A stretch of 64,000 bases of DNA from assembly GCF_934191625.1 (NCBI RefSeq), contig NZ_CAKPUG010000002.1:248001-312000 (forward strand), given 5' to 3'. A program made the translations under genes and the position numbers. Below the pieces are notes generated by a model. The model saw nothing but the letters and a program-made list of their open reading frames with translations, did not search any database and was not told the origin of the DNA. Below are positions 7,327-16,315 of this stretch, one piece after another. Source of the stretch: an uncultured Lactococcus sp. (lineage in GTDB: Bacteria; Bacillota; Bacilli; Lactobacillales; Streptococcaceae). Position 1 is the stretch's first letter, and the number at the start of each line of letters is the position of its first letter.

Positions 7327-8223
7327 GCCTCTTAAATTATCAAGTTGTTGAGTAAAGATTTCTGGAATGTCGACCTGAAACTCAAGCTGTTCGCCTGTTG
7401 CGGGATGTTCAAAACCTAAGGTCTCGGCATGGAGAAATTGTCCCTTGTTTGGTGTTAAAGTTTTACTTGGGCCATAGAGAGGATCTCCAGCGATTGGGAA
7501 ACCTATATAAGCCATGTGTACGCGTATCTGATGTGTACGACCTGTTTCAAGCTCAAGGGCAACAAGAGTATATCCAGGAAAACGTTCCAAGACTGTAAAA
7601 TGTGTTTTGGCTGGTTTACCACCTGAAATCACGGCTTGCTTCTTCCGTTCTTTAGGATTACGACCAATCGGCGCTTCAATCGTACCTTTTTCATTTGGTA
7701 ATTCACCATGTACGAGTGCAAGATAACGACGTTTATTTGTTTTTGCTTTGAGCTGTGCCGCTAAAGACTCATGTGCAGCATCATTTTTGGCAATCATCAG
7801 TAAACCGGAAGTATCCTTATCGATACGGTGGACAATGCCGGGGCGAATCACACCATTAATAGAAGAAAGGTCTTTGATGTGGTACATAATAGCGTTGACC
7901 AATGTGCCTGAAGCATGTCCCGCACTTGGGTGAACAACCATTCCTTGGGGCTTGTTAATTACTGCCACATCAGAATCTTCATAAACAATTTCTAAAGGAA
8001 TGTCTTCAGCTTGGATATCAAGCACTTCAACTTCTGGTAATTCGTAGGCGATAGTTTCCCCTGCTTTTACTTTATATTTTGCTTTTTTTACTTGCCCGTC
8101 TACCGTGACTTTCCCATCGCGAATCAGCTCTGTCAGTACTGATCGTGAAGCATCACTCAAGTTTGCTAAAGCCTTGTCTAAACGAAGTCCTGCATTTGGC
8201 TCGTCAATAATTACTACTGTCAT
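7318..8223 (-). CDS. rluD: RluA-family 23S rRNA pseudouridine synthase (RluD-like)
   Basis: Converts specific uridines in 23S rRNA to pseudouridine. Residues 10-60 form an S4 RNA-binding domain (RLDKALANLSDASRSVLTEL). The synthase domain carries the signature HRIDKDTSGLLMIAKND near 135 with the catalytic Asp and a Gly-rich GRTHQIRVHMA near 233. Length 301 aa fits the RluD/YlyB type that commonly follows lspA in Firmicutes; the two genes abut here. The exact target uridines are assumed from family membership. Confidence 0.9.
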   Translation of the reverse strand: MTVVIIDEPNAGLRLDKALANLSDASRSVLTELIRDGKVTVDGQVKKAKYKVKAGETIAYELPEVEVLDIQAEDIPLEIVYEDSDVAVINKPQGMVVHPSAGHASGTLVNAIMYHIKDLSSINGVIRPGIVHRIDKDTSGLLMIAKNDAAHESLAAQLKAKTNKRRYLALVHGELPNEKGTIEAPIGRNPKERKKQAVISGGKPAKTHFTVLERFPGYTLVALELETGRTHQIRVHMAYIGFPIAGDPLYGPSKTLTPNKGQFLHAETLGFEHPATGEQLEFQVDIPEIFTQQLDNLRGLS

Positions 8224-8676
8224 TTATTCTACCTCTTTGTCTAAAATAATCGCGATAAAGAGTACTACAAAACCTATTGAAAGCAGTATATCAGCGATAT
8301 TAAATATTGGAAAATTGATGAAATCCGTCTGGAACATGTCCACCACAAAAGATTGTCGCACCCGGTCAATAAAGTTTCCTAGCGCTCCTGAAATAATCAA
8401 GGTCAGCGCGACAAAGTACCAGTTTTGATTTATTTTTTTATTAAGGAAATAAAGGGCGCCAATAATCACGATCGGTGTCAAGATGAGGAAAAACCATTGT
8501 TTTCCTTCGAGCATCGACCAGGCTGCGCCTTCGTTTCGAAGATAGGTTAGGCTGAGGATACCAGGAATAAATTCCTTTTCTCCTCCCAATGGAATATTAG
8601 AAACAGTCCAAGCTTTCAATAGCTGATCTGCAAGAATACCGAAAAGTATTAAGCCAAGGGAGATTATTTTTTTCAT
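8224..8676 (-). CDS. lspA: Lipoprotein signal peptidase LspA
   Basis: Membrane aspartyl protease (signal peptidase II) that removes signal peptides from lipidated prolipoproteins. Four membrane segments; the two active-site blocks NEGAAWSML plus GNFIDRVRQSFVVDMF and FNIADILLS hold the catalytic Asp pair. The start at 8676 (MKKIISLGL, 150 aa) is chosen: the longer open frame from 8772 adds 32 residues lacking in the family and runs through the terminator of the upstream gene. A TATAAT lies only about six bases before this ATG, so the leader is very short. Confidence 0.92.
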   Translation of the reverse strand: MKKIISLGLILFGILADQLLKAWTVSNIPLGGEKEFIPGILSLTYLRNEGAAWSMLEGKQWFFLILTPIVIIGALYFLNKKINQNWYFVALTLIISGALGNFIDRVRQSFVVDMFQTDFINFPIFNIADILLSIGFVVLFIAIILDKEVE

Positions 8677-8751
8677 ACTCTTTATTATACTATATAGAGC
8701 CAATAAAAGATAATAGAAGTTCATAAAGGAAGAAAATTGAAGAAAAGTCCA

Positions 8752-8802
8752 AAAAATAACACTTTGACTCAAGAAAGGCTACTTGGCCAAAAGTGTTATC
8801 TC
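8752..8802 (-). terminator. Terminator of the M20 peptidase gene
   Basis: Long minus-strand stem ATAACACTTT ... AAGTGTTAT with an inner CCAAG/CTTGA part, then TTTTT. It sits just after the peptidase stop and upstream of the lspA start. Confidence 0.75.
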
Positions 8803-8814
8803 CTTCTATCCGTT

Positions 8815-10029
8815 TCAACTTGCAAAATATTTTTGAATCATATTTTCGTATATTTTGATAAAGTCTAAAAAGCTATCTATAAGGACATACTCATCAACAG
8901 CATGCGCTGTAGCATTTCCAGGACCACAAACCACAATCTCAAGATTTGGATTAGCTTTTACAAATTGTGAAGCATCTGTACCACCAGATACACCAACTTG
9001 TGGAACTTTCTGCTGCAAATGTCCTTCCAAAACTTCGGAAGTCACTTTTACTATTTTTGAATTTGGACTACTTTTGACAGGTATAACATTTTCGGTGACC
9101 TCTAAAGATAGCTCTACATCTTGCTCACGATTACATTCATCAATCAGCACTTGAATATCTGCAATCAATTTTTCATTAGACAATGCGGGAATGGTACGGA
9201 TTTTTACACCCATACTCGCATTGGCCGGAACAGTATTGATCTGTTCACCACCATTAATCAAAGTCACGACTGGAATAGTTGAACCTAAAAGATCATCTTC
9301 TTCTGTAAGCTTATCAAAATATGCTTTTTGTTTATCATAAAACTTTAATAAACCTTCGATGGCATTTTGACCGAGCTCCGGCATTGAGCTATGTGCAGCT
9401 TTGCCTTTGGCATGTACCTTATAGTTGACGGAACCCTTGTGTCCAATAAAAATGAGACGCATCTCCCCGTCGAACTTCGGAATATCGATTGGAAAAGTAT
9501 CTTTCATTTGTTGCAATGTGGCAAAGTCTCCACCAGTTGGCTCACACACGACCAGAGCTTCCATGTCATCGGCATAGCCAAGGTCTGCAAGCTGAGCTGC
9601 TCCAAGTTCACCTTTTTCTTCACCCACAGTTGCGAGTAAGCGCACTGTCCCATTCAGTGGAACGCCACTGTCTTTGAGATTAATCATAGCCACAACGGCT
9701 GCAACAAGCCCAGACTTCATATCTGTTGTACCACGTCCGTACATTTTTCCCTCTTCGGTTACAGTCGCACTCAAAGGGTGATATGTCCACCTACTCTCAT
9801 CCCCTAAAGATACTGTGTCTTCATGCCCATCAAAACCTATCACCGGACCGTTACCGTTTCCAATCTCAGCAACCAAACTGGCGCGTCCTTCACTGTAAGG
9901 AATCATCTTGGAAGCAATATTATGTTCTTGAAGTAATTCACGCAAATAATTCGCCATTTCTTCTTCGTTGCCATTGACTGAGTTGATTTGGACCACATCT
10001 TGTAATATTTTTATAGCATCTAAAGCCAT
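8815..10029 (-). CDS. M20 family metallopeptidase (ArgE/DapE type)
   Basis: Zinc-dependent deacylase/peptidase, 404 aa. Metal and catalytic motifs are in order: GHEDTVSLGD near 76, GRGTTDMKSG near 108 with bridging Asp, GEEKGELGA near 146, and a closing His in NATAHAVDEY near 378. The dimerisation domain lies in between. Such proteins are often named succinyl-diaminopimelate desuccinylase or acetylornithine deacetylase; the fold and mechanism are clear but the substrate is not. It stands alone between an Mga-like regulator and lspA with its own terminator. Confidence 0.85.
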   Translation of the reverse strand: MALDAIKILQDVVQINSVNGNEEEMANYLRELLQEHNIASKMIPYSEGRASLVAEIGNGNGPVIGFDGHEDTVSLGDESRWTYHPLSATVTEEGKMYGRGTTDMKSGLVAAVVAMINLKDSGVPLNGTVRLLATVGEEKGELGAAQLADLGYADDMEALVVCEPTGGDFATLQQMKDTFPIDIPKFDGEMRLIFIGHKGSVNYKVHAKGKAAHSSMPELGQNAIEGLLKFYDKQKAYFDKLTEEDDLLGSTIPVVTLINGGEQINTVPANASMGVKIRTIPALSNEKLIADIQVLIDECNREQDVELSLEVTENVIPVKSSPNSKIVKVTSEVLEGHLQQKVPQVGVSGGTDASQFVKANPNLEIVVCGPGNATAHAVDEYVLIDSFLDFIKIYENMIQKYFAS

Positions 10030-10130
10030 TTAATACCCCTATCGTCTTTTTTAATACTTCTAGCTTATCACTATAGGAAAAGATATTGGGATAAAAAATG
10101 ACAGATGGGAAGCAACAAAAAAAGACAAAT

Positions 10131-11624
10131 TTACTCGTCATTTTTGGTGATTAAGATATGTAGATAATCTTCGATGTCCTCGATTTCCCTTCGTGTAAGG
10201 AAGGGGTGAACAAGAAATAACTGTGCTGGATTTTTCAAATTGCTGTGTTCACCCATAGCGCTTGTCGAAATAACGATGTCCACATTTTGCTCTGGTTCCG
10301 ATAAACTTGTAATTATTTTTAAATTGTAAAGATGACCAAATTGATTAAAAATTTGTCGGATTAACAATTTTTCAAGCATTTCTGACAAATCGGTATCAAT
10401 GAAGAGCGAAATTTCTTTTTCCTGAAACTGAACGGGCATAAAAAAGGACAAAGCCAGGATATACTCCCCAATCAAATATTCTTCATTTAAAAAGAGTGTG
10501 AGTCCACTTTCTTTATATAGCTCAGATAAGAGACTTTTCAAAGATTGACGCATAACTGGAAAAAAATAAGACGAAATATTAATCGCATGATGTCCAGACT
10601 CTGAGAATATTATATTTGAGAAAAGATCCGCATGCAAGTGGCAGGGATAAATATAACGTAAGAATAATCTTCTTTTTTCTTCAGAAAGCTTACCCGTGTG
10701 TACTTCCATTTTTTGAACCAAAAGTTCTGTAGCTTCATAGGCAGGTGTCCCTTCAAGTACACTCCAAAAATCAGGTGCTTTATGTTCAAGACTATTGTAA
10801 ATCTTGCTCTTTGTCATGGCCTCAATCAGCAAAAAATCCACTTCATGTTTAGGAAACCCATAATTTTTATAAAACAAAGCATAAATATCTGTTTTTTCAT
10901 CAATCCACTCACAAATTGACCGGTATTTTTCCCAACCTTCTTCTAGATTCACTGAAAAACCACGTTGATATCTACTAAAGTTAATAGCAAACATATAGGC
11001 GATTTGGTAGGCTGTAAACTGATTCATTTGCATATCTATCTCAAGACTTATTTGCGAAATCAAGTTAATGATTTTTTCTTTATTAACTCCTGAAAAAGGC
11101 CACTCATCTCCTCGGTAAAGGCGCCAAAAGAGGATATTTAACATCCCTCTTATTTGTTGTTCATCCCCTTGAAAGAGATACTGTTTCTTTCTGGTGACAA
11201 CCTTCACACCCAGATTGGCCATCATTTGATTGGCGCTCGCGATGCGCTTTTTTATCAATGATTCGCTGACAAAATTTTCCATAGCCAAGCGTTCAAGATT
11301 TGCATCTTTATTTAAAGCAATCGAAAATAAAATTTTATAAATAATAACATTTTCGATGAGTTTCTGACGAAATTTCCGATAATCACGCGCATCCTTAATT
11401 TCTAAAAGATTTCCGCGTCCTTTTAATATTTTGAGATTGAGATTGTCAGAGTCAAAAGACCTTATCTCATGAAGCAAGCTATTGATTAAACTGGTCGTAC
11501 GTTTTGTACTGATCCCCAAGGTTTTTGCCATTTCTTCGGCATCAATCCAGTCACCCTTTTCTTTCATAAGTTCTAAGAGTTTTAGCTCCAGACTCACACT
11601 GTCTTCTATCGCTGTTATTTTCAT
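10131..11624 (-). CDS. Mga-family (PRD-containing) transcription regulator
   Basis: 497-aa DNA-binding regulator of the Mga/AtxA type. The N-terminal 70 residues hold a winged helix (DAEEMAKTLGISTKRTTSLINSLLHEIRSF), followed by a second helix-turn-helix region (residues 85-170) and long helical PRD-like domains. The C-terminal 100 residues resemble an EIIB-like fold (NVDIVISTSAMGE). Such proteins activate virulence or surface genes in response to sugar-system phosphorylation in streptococci. It is the first of three family members in the window and has no obvious target beside it. Confidence 0.75.
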   Translation of the reverse strand: MKITAIEDSVSLELKLLELMKEKGDWIDAEEMAKTLGISTKRTTSLINSLLHEIRSFDSDNLNLKILKGRGNLLEIKDARDYRKFRQKLIENVIIYKILFSIALNKDANLERLAMENFVSESLIKKRIASANQMMANLGVKVVTRKKQYLFQGDEQQIRGMLNILFWRLYRGDEWPFSGVNKEKIINLISQISLEIDMQMNQFTAYQIAYMFAINFSRYQRGFSVNLEEGWEKYRSICEWIDEKTDIYALFYKNYGFPKHEVDFLLIEAMTKSKIYNSLEHKAPDFWSVLEGTPAYEATELLVQKMEVHTGKLSEEKRRLFLRYIYPCHLHADLFSNIIFSESGHHAINISSYFFPVMRQSLKSLLSELYKESGLTLFLNEEYLIGEYILALSFFMPVQFQEKEISLFIDTDLSEMLEKLLIRQIFNQFGHLYNLKIITSLSEPEQNVDIVISTSAMGEHSNLKNPAQLFLVHPFLTRREIEDIEDYLHILITKNDE

Positions 11625-11695
11625 TATAAATATCCTTACTTTTTGACTCGCCTATCTCCTCATTATAACTCTTAATTTGTCAACATTACAATTTT

Positions 11696-12061
11696 TTAAT
11701 CGCGCAGATAACGTGGAATGAACTTTCTCATTTCGACATCATTGTACCCTACCAGCATCTTATTTTTGCCAATGATAATTGGTGAAATTAAACATTCTGG
11801 ATGTTCAGTAACAAAAGAAAGGGCTTCTTTAAAAGTTAATTTATTGAGACCCATTAAAGCTTTCAAGGTTTTTCTTGAAGATGTTCGTGATTTTTTAGTG
11901 ATTTCCGAAAAACCACCTTCAGATAGTGATAAAATTTCTAATAAATCTGTTTCTGATATTTTTTCAATCCGGACATATTTTGCTTCTATCCCATAGTTCT
12001 GAAACCAGGAATTTGCTTTTTGACTGGCGGTACAAGGTTTGCGGTAGTATACTTTAATCAA
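11696..12061 (-). CDS. Spx/MgsR-family (ArsC-like) regulator with a CxxS site
   Basis: Small thioredoxin-fold protein that binds the RNA polymerase alpha C-terminal domain, known for thiol and cell-wall stress control. The CxxC switch reads CTAS, so only one cysteine remains. The conserved Gly that contacts alpha is in SLSEGGFSEI, and LISPIIIGKNKMLVGYND replaces the RPI region. The start is taken as TTG at 12061, preceded by AGGTG, giving a normal length of 121 aa beginning IKVYYRKPC after the initiator; an upstream TTG at 12100 is possible but lacks room for a binding site. Confidence 0.8.
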   Translation of the reverse strand: MIKVYYRKPCTASQKANSWFQNYGIEAKYVRIEKISETDLLEILSLSEGGFSEITKKSRTSSRKTLKALMGLNKLTFKEALSFVTEHPECLISPIIIGKNKMLVGYNDVEMRKFIPRYLRD

Positions 12062-12180
12062 TGTTTCACCTACAATTCTTTCCGATTCATGTATAGACAA
12101 CTCTTTTATTTTATAATATTTAAAGCTTCAAAATAGACACTTTACAGGAAATGACAAACCTCTTTTTGTAACCGAATTTA

Positions 12181-12207
12181 AAAAAGAGAGTAAACTCTCT
12201 CTTTTAA
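12181..12207 (-). terminator. Terminator of the metallophosphoesterase gene
   Basis: AAGAGAGT-AAA-CTCTCTCTT hairpin flanked by A and T runs, overlapping the stop codon of the metallophosphoesterase gene. Confidence 0.75.
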
Positions 12208-13082
12208 ATATAAATAGTGAACTGCGTAACTTCCGGGATAACACCGAAACGCGCGTGAATCGATGTGGTTCCTATCCCTGTATTAACATAAAGTTGCGTA
12301 ATGGCATCAAGCTGGTATAAGCCCCGTGTATACTTCTCAGCCAGGACATTTTTTATGGGATAGAAGGGAATCCAGACCTGACCGCCGTGACTGTGACCCG
12401 CTAAAACCAGCTGTGTATCTGTACCGATAAAAGCATCTGCAACATCCGGTTCATGTGTCATCGTGATGGCGTAATCATAGTTTTGACGGTAAGCAAGTGT
12501 GTCGGATACCGAAGGATTTCCTAAAAGAGAATCGTCGAGTCCCCCTAAGAAAACTTGGCGACCATCGCTCAATGTTAGAGTTTCTCCCTGATTTCTTAGC
12601 ACTGTAAATCCACCCGCCGACATAACATCTTCATAAACGCGAACAGCACCGCCACCATAATCATGATTGCCCCAAACGGCATACTTTCCAATGTTTGCCT
12701 TAAAAGCTTTTAATTTTTCAATCATTGGCGCCCTTTGTTCTGGATACTTCGAGTAATTATCAAACAAATCTCCTGTAAACAAGAGAATATCTGGGTTTTG
12801 GGCATTAACCTTCTCGATCACCTTATCTAAACGATTCGTTTCATAGTACTCGGAAACCTGCAAATCAGAGATTTGGACAACGTTTAGTGGCATCCGCTCA
12901 TTTTTCTTTCCCAGCTCGACATGATTGACATGCACAAGGTAGGGCTCAACTTTCCAAGAATAGAAAGGCAGAGCAACGAGGAGCAATATAAATATGCTTA
13001 GGATAGCTAAGAGGATACGCTTCGTTTTCTTTTTAATTTTTTTACTTGTTCTTGGAGGTGTTTTTGTTTTCGGGTTTTGCAT
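12204..13082 (-). CDS. Membrane-anchored metallophosphoesterase (YkuE-like)
   Basis: 292-aa calcineurin-type phosphoesterase facing outward. Residues 1-21 are very basic, then a membrane anchor spans about 23-45. Metal-binding motifs are VVQISDLQ near 68, FTGDLFDN near 102, WGNHDYGGG near 137, a lone His in MTHEPDV near 208 and AGHSHGGQ near 228. The first motif has Gln where most members have His (D-x-H). Likely acts on a cell-envelope phosphoester; the substrate is unknown. Stands alone between two terminators. Confidence 0.8.
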   Translation of the reverse strand: MQNPKTKTPPRTSKKIKKKTKRILLAILSIFILLLVALPFYSWKVEPYLVHVNHVELGKKNERMPLNVVQISDLQVSEYYETNRLDKVIEKVNAQNPDILLFTGDLFDNYSKYPEQRAPMIEKLKAFKANIGKYAVWGNHDYGGGAVRVYEDVMSAGGFTVLRNQGETLTLSDGRQVFLGGLDDSLLGNPSVSDTLAYRQNYDYAITMTHEPDVADAFIGTDTQLVLAGHSHGGQVWIPFYPIKNVLAEKYTRGLYQLDAITQLYVNTGIGTTSIHARFGVIPEVTQFTIYI

Positions 13083-13100
13083 AGTGTTTTATTATAGCAT

Positions 13101-13131
13101 AAAAGAGTGTTACGTTTGTAGACACTCTTTT
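13101..13131. terminator. Terminator after the DUF3048 gene
   Basis: AAAAGAGTGT and ACACTCTTTT with an 11-nt loop, flanked by A/T runs; serves the minus-strand DUF3048 gene. Confidence 0.8.
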
Positions 13132-13165
13132 ATATCTTTTTATTTAAATATTAATAATTGATATA

Positions 13166-14194
13166 CTACTCCCAAACAACTTCCCGACTATTATCAACTG
13201 CCGTTATCCAAGTTTGACCCGACTTGAGCGGGATTTTATTTCCTTGATCGTCGGTGAAGCTGATATTTGTTTGTGCATTTGGTTTGGCCCAATTTCCTTC
13301 TTGGACTTTGCCATTTTGGAAAATATACGCCTTGCCTGTGCCGGTCGTTTCGATGTCCATGTGATTACCGTCTGCGGATAATTTTTGATTGACCATGATT
13401 GCAATGACTACATCTGGTGAAATTTGTCCTTTTTCTCGGTCTTGATGTGCTTCACCCCCTTGGAAACGTTGATAGGTCTCGCTGGCTGTATCATAATGAT
13501 AGCTGACTTCAAAAATACCGGTAGAGACTGGAAGTCTGATAGCTTGAGCAGCTGGCAGGTCACTTTCTGTTTTATCTGACTTGAGTGCTTGTCTATCCCA
13601 GCTTTGGAAATCAGATTTCTTCTTATCTAGCTTGGCCATATATTTGTCCAAACCATTCATTTTCGTATACATATTATGTGGTGCAACGCGATACTCAGAA
13701 CGCCAGAAAATACCTTCAGGTGCTTTAAATTGATCCAAGTCTGCGACATAATCACCCGACTTAACCATGTTCAAAGCTAACTCTGAGCCACCCACGTGAG
13801 CTAAGCCAGCATCAAAACCAGCTGCCCACTCCACAAAGTAAGGACGAATAGAACGCACAGGGCCAATCAAATCAGGCTGTGCTTCCTGATAAAGGGCCAC
13901 AAAGCGTGTTATGCCTCCTTCAGCGACAGCTTCAAAAACCACTCCCGCATCTTTAAGGCCGGATTGCGGTCGCGCTTCTGGTGAATTTTCCACCATCACG
14001 GCTGTTATCGGACGTTTTGCCTTATCAGCAGTCGTTTCAAGGCCTGTAAGTTCTGAGCGTACAGGACCTGATTTTTCCTCTTGTTTTACTTCTTCCTTTG
14101 CTGTTTTTGGAGCAAAGACCTTCGACTGCCAAAGGAAGAGCCCAACTGCACCAACTAAAAGGACGATGATGATAGCGATTACTTTTTTCTTCAT
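13166..14194 (-). CDS. DUF3048 domain-containing exported protein (YerB-like)
   Basis: 342 aa with an N-terminal hydrophobic segment (residues 5-22) and no lipobox, followed by a Lys/Glu-rich linker (about 30-50). The two-part DUF3048 domain is recognised from PITAVMVENSPEARPQSGLKDAGVVFE near 63, IGPVRSIRPYFVEWA near 108 and the C-terminal GQTWITAV. YerB of Bacillus belongs to this family; its function is unknown. Probably extracellular and membrane-tethered. Monocistronic, with its own terminator. Confidence 0.8.
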   Translation of the reverse strand: MKKKVIAIIIVLLVGAVGLFLWQSKVFAPKTAKEEVKQEEKSGPVRSELTGLETTADKAKRPITAVMVENSPEARPQSGLKDAGVVFEAVAEGGITRFVALYQEAQPDLIGPVRSIRPYFVEWAAGFDAGLAHVGGSELALNMVKSGDYVADLDQFKAPEGIFWRSEYRVAPHNMYTKMNGLDKYMAKLDKKKSDFQSWDRQALKSDKTESDLPAAQAIRLPVSTGIFEVSYHYDTASETYQRFQGGEAHQDREKGQISPDVVIAIMVNQKLSADGNHMDIETTGTGKAYIFQNGKVQEGNWAKPNAQTNISFTDDQGNKIPLKSGQTWITAVDNSREVVWE

Positions 14195-14273
14195 AGTTTT
14201 ATTATATCAGAAAAGTCTTTTGTGTACCTCGTACATAAATTAGCCCACTACGACAAGTTAATATGAAAACAAA

Positions 14274-14305
14274 AAAAACAAGAAGTCCAACGACTTCTTG
14301 TTTTT
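14274..14305 (-). terminator. Terminator of the DUF969-DUF979-pcp-cyclotransferase operon
   Basis: AACAAGAAGT-CCAAC-GACTTCTTGTT hairpin with T-run on the minus strand, ending at the last stop codon of the operon. Confidence 0.85.
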
Positions 14306-14726
14306 ATTCAACCGTCTGCAACATATATTCCAACCAGTCTCCTGAGTCAACAGGTACTAACTTATCGTTGGAATTAAGACTTGCATTTGGATTATAGTGA
14401 TAATAGTAAACTTCTTCCGTTTGGCCGTTACTGAGGTAGGCTGTGGTACTTTGTCGTAGGTACTCACTGCTTTCTGGACTTTCTGGGTTAAAGTTTTCCA
14501 TACCATCAAGTGTACGAATACATTTTGAGAAGTCATGAAAGCTAAAAACTTCTCCTATTATTTCTGAATCACCTCCAAAGATTGCAGGATAGCCCTTATT
14601 TTCAATGTGAAAGAGATTCCCTTTTATTTTTGCCGATGTACTTTCCAGAACTTCACCTTTTAAATATTTTTCATAGTTAAACATGTCTGTACGTAAGCTG
14701 CCGTATACAAAAACTTTCCTTAACAT
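14304..14726 (-). CDS. Gamma-glutamylcyclotransferase family (AIG2-like) protein
   Basis: Small GGCT-fold enzyme, 140 aa. [16 protein letters not shown] near residue 5 is the substrate loop, and the Glu in TLDGMENF near 75 matches the catalytic acid. Members release 5-oxoproline from gamma-glutamyl amino acids or peptides. The start at 14726 overlaps the pcp stop by seven bases and has GGGGAAAT directly upstream; a longer frame from 14771 lies within pcp. Being last in an operon with pyroglutamyl peptidase supports a role in 5-oxoproline or gamma-glutamyl turnover, which is inference. Confidence 0.8.
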   Translation of the reverse strand: MLRKVFVYGSLRTDMFNYEKYLKGEVLESTSAKIKGNLFHIENKGYPAIFGGDSEIIGEVFSFHDFSKCIRTLDGMENFNPESPESSEYLRQSTTAYLSNGQTEEVYYYHYNPNASLNSNDKLVPVDSGDWLEYMLQTVE

Positions 14727-15361
14727 ATTTCCCCACCAATAACACGTAAATCTTCGGAATAGCGCGTGCATGCTTCTAAGGCAACTTCAATTCCTTTAAC
14801 AATCTCATCTAATGACATATATGGTGTATCTTTTTTATCAATGACTTGGGATGTAGCATAAGGAATATGAATGAAACCAGCTTTAACCTCGGGATATTTT
14901 TTCTCTAAGAGGTAACGCACACCATAGAAAACATGGTTGCAGACAAAGGTACCTGCTGTGTTAGACAAGGTTCCAGGAATACCGGCTTTATTTAATTCAC
15001 TAACAATTGCTTTAACTGGCAATGTAGAGAAATATGCTGGAGCGCCATCTTCTTTTACAGGCTCATCGACAGGCTGATTGCCTTCATTATCTGGAATTCG
15101 GAAATCATCCACATTAATGGCGACACGTTCTGGCGTAATCGCGAAGCGTCCACCGGCTTGGCCAATATTTACAACCACATCTGGATGATGTTTTTCAATA
15201 GCTTCTTCAATTTTTTCGAGTGATTTATAACGCACAGTCGGAATAATCAACTTAATAATCTCAGCACCGTTAATTTCTGATGCAACACGTTTCACAGCTT
15301 CTTCAGCTGGATTGAGTGCTTCACCACCAAATGGATCAAAACCTGTTAACAAAATTTTCAT
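14720..15361 (-). CDS. pcp: Pyroglutamyl-peptidase I
   Basis: Cysteine peptidase (C15) that removes N-terminal pyroglutamate from peptides. Begins [23 protein letters not shown], the family hallmark. The Glu in [16 protein letters not shown] near 78, the catalytic Cys in [14 protein letters not shown] near 143 and the His in [10 protein letters not shown] near 166 form the triad. 213 aa is standard. It follows a DUF979 gene by 18 bp, an arrangement seen in other Firmicutes. Confidence 0.95.
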   Translation of the reverse strand: MKILLTGFDPFGGEALNPAEEAVKRVASEINGAEIIKLIIPTVRYKSLEKIEEAIEKHHPDVVVNIGQAGGRFAITPERVAINVDDFRIPDNEGNQPVDEPVKEDGAPAYFSTLPVKAIVSELNKAGIPGTLSNTAGTFVCNHVFYGVRYLLEKKYPEVKAGFIHIPYATSQVIDKKDTPYMSLDEIVKGIEVALEACTRYSEDLRVIGGEIC

Positions 15362-15379
15362 AATAAAATAGTCTCCTTT

Positions 15380-16312
15380 TTAAAATGCGATAAAGTACAT
15401 TACGAGAATGTGCAGAACGATAAGCGTAAGTGAAACTGGCGCTTGTACCTTGATTACTTTATTCTCATCTTTCATCTCAAGCAGGGCAGCGGGCACGATA
15501 TTAAAGTTAGCTGCCATTGGCGTCAGTAAAGTACCACAATATCCTGCAGTCAGTGCTAATGCCCCAGCAATTACGGGATTTGCACCCTGGGCAAGGACAA
15601 ACGGAATCCCAATACCTGCTGTGATGACAGAGAAAGCCGCAAAGGCATTTCCCATAATCATCGTGAAAATCACCATGCCAAGAACATATGCTACTACGCC
15701 GAGCAAGCGGTTATCCGCAGGGACAATCCCTGTAATCCCTTGCGAGATAACTTCACCAACACCTGCTGTTGTAAAGAGTGCACCTAAGGCAACCAACAAT
15801 TGTGGTAAAATCGCAACCGGACCCATCGAATCAAAGAGGCGTGCGCCATCTTCTACAGACTCTGTCACTTTTGCTTTTGTCATTATCAATGCGAACACTA
15901 AGGCAACAATCGAGGCTACACCAATAGCAAAGAGTGAAGCGTTGGTAAATTTACCTAAAGCCATCGCAATACCCACAGCTACAAATGCCAGAATGAAGGA
16001 AGGGATAAAGATTTTATTTTTCAAAATCTTAGACTGTTTTTCGCCAAAGCTATCATCTAAAGCTTTATACTTTCCGAAGGTCACTTGCTTAGTCAGTGTA
16101 AGCAAACTGCTTAAAACAATAAAGAGTCCTACAAGCCAGGCTGGGATAAGTGAACCAAAAATAAATGGAATAGCAATTAAAATCCAAAAAAGGGCCGTTC
16201 CGAAACGTTTATTTCCTTGTATCGTAGTTAAAGCTTTATAGGCCATATAAATCATGAGTAAACCCATAAGGACATAAAAAATATTTAATGAAACGTCAAT
16301 AAAAGCTTGCAT
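15380..16312 (-). CDS. DUF979 integral membrane protein
   Basis: 310 aa, about nine hydrophobic segments, DUF979 family. Recognised by its length, by the pairing with DUF969 and pcp, and by conserved stretches such as GNAFAAFSVITAGIGIPF near 215 and AGYCGTLLTPMAANFN near 253, which look like a transporter re-entrant loop. DUF969 and DUF979 are thought to form a two-part transporter; a substrate such as 5-oxoproline or pyroglutamyl peptides is inference from the neighbours. Confidence 0.82.
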   Translation of the reverse strand: MQAFIDVSLNIFYVLMGLLMIYMAYKALTTIQGNKRFGTALFWILIAIPFIFGSLIPAWLVGLFIVLSSLLTLTKQVTFGKYKALDDSFGEKQSKILKNKIFIPSFILAFVAVGIAMALGKFTNASLFAIGVASIVALVFALIMTKAKVTESVEDGARLFDSMGPVAILPQLLVALGALFTTAGVGEVISQGITGIVPADNRLLGVVAYVLGMVIFTMIMGNAFAAFSVITAGIGIPFVLAQGANPVIAGALALTAGYCGTLLTPMAANFNIVPAALLEMKDENKVIKVQAPVSLTLIVLHILVMYFIAF

Positions 16313-16315
16313 GGT

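Noticed and set aside
8677..8772. Longer lspA reading frame
   Set aside because: The added 32 residues overlap the terminator of the upstream gene and are not part of the LspA family.
15408..16241. 277-codon open frame opposite the DUF979 gene
   Set aside because: It is rich in Thr/Ala/Pro/Ile without a binding site or family features; the opposite strand encodes a recognised membrane protein in a tight operon.
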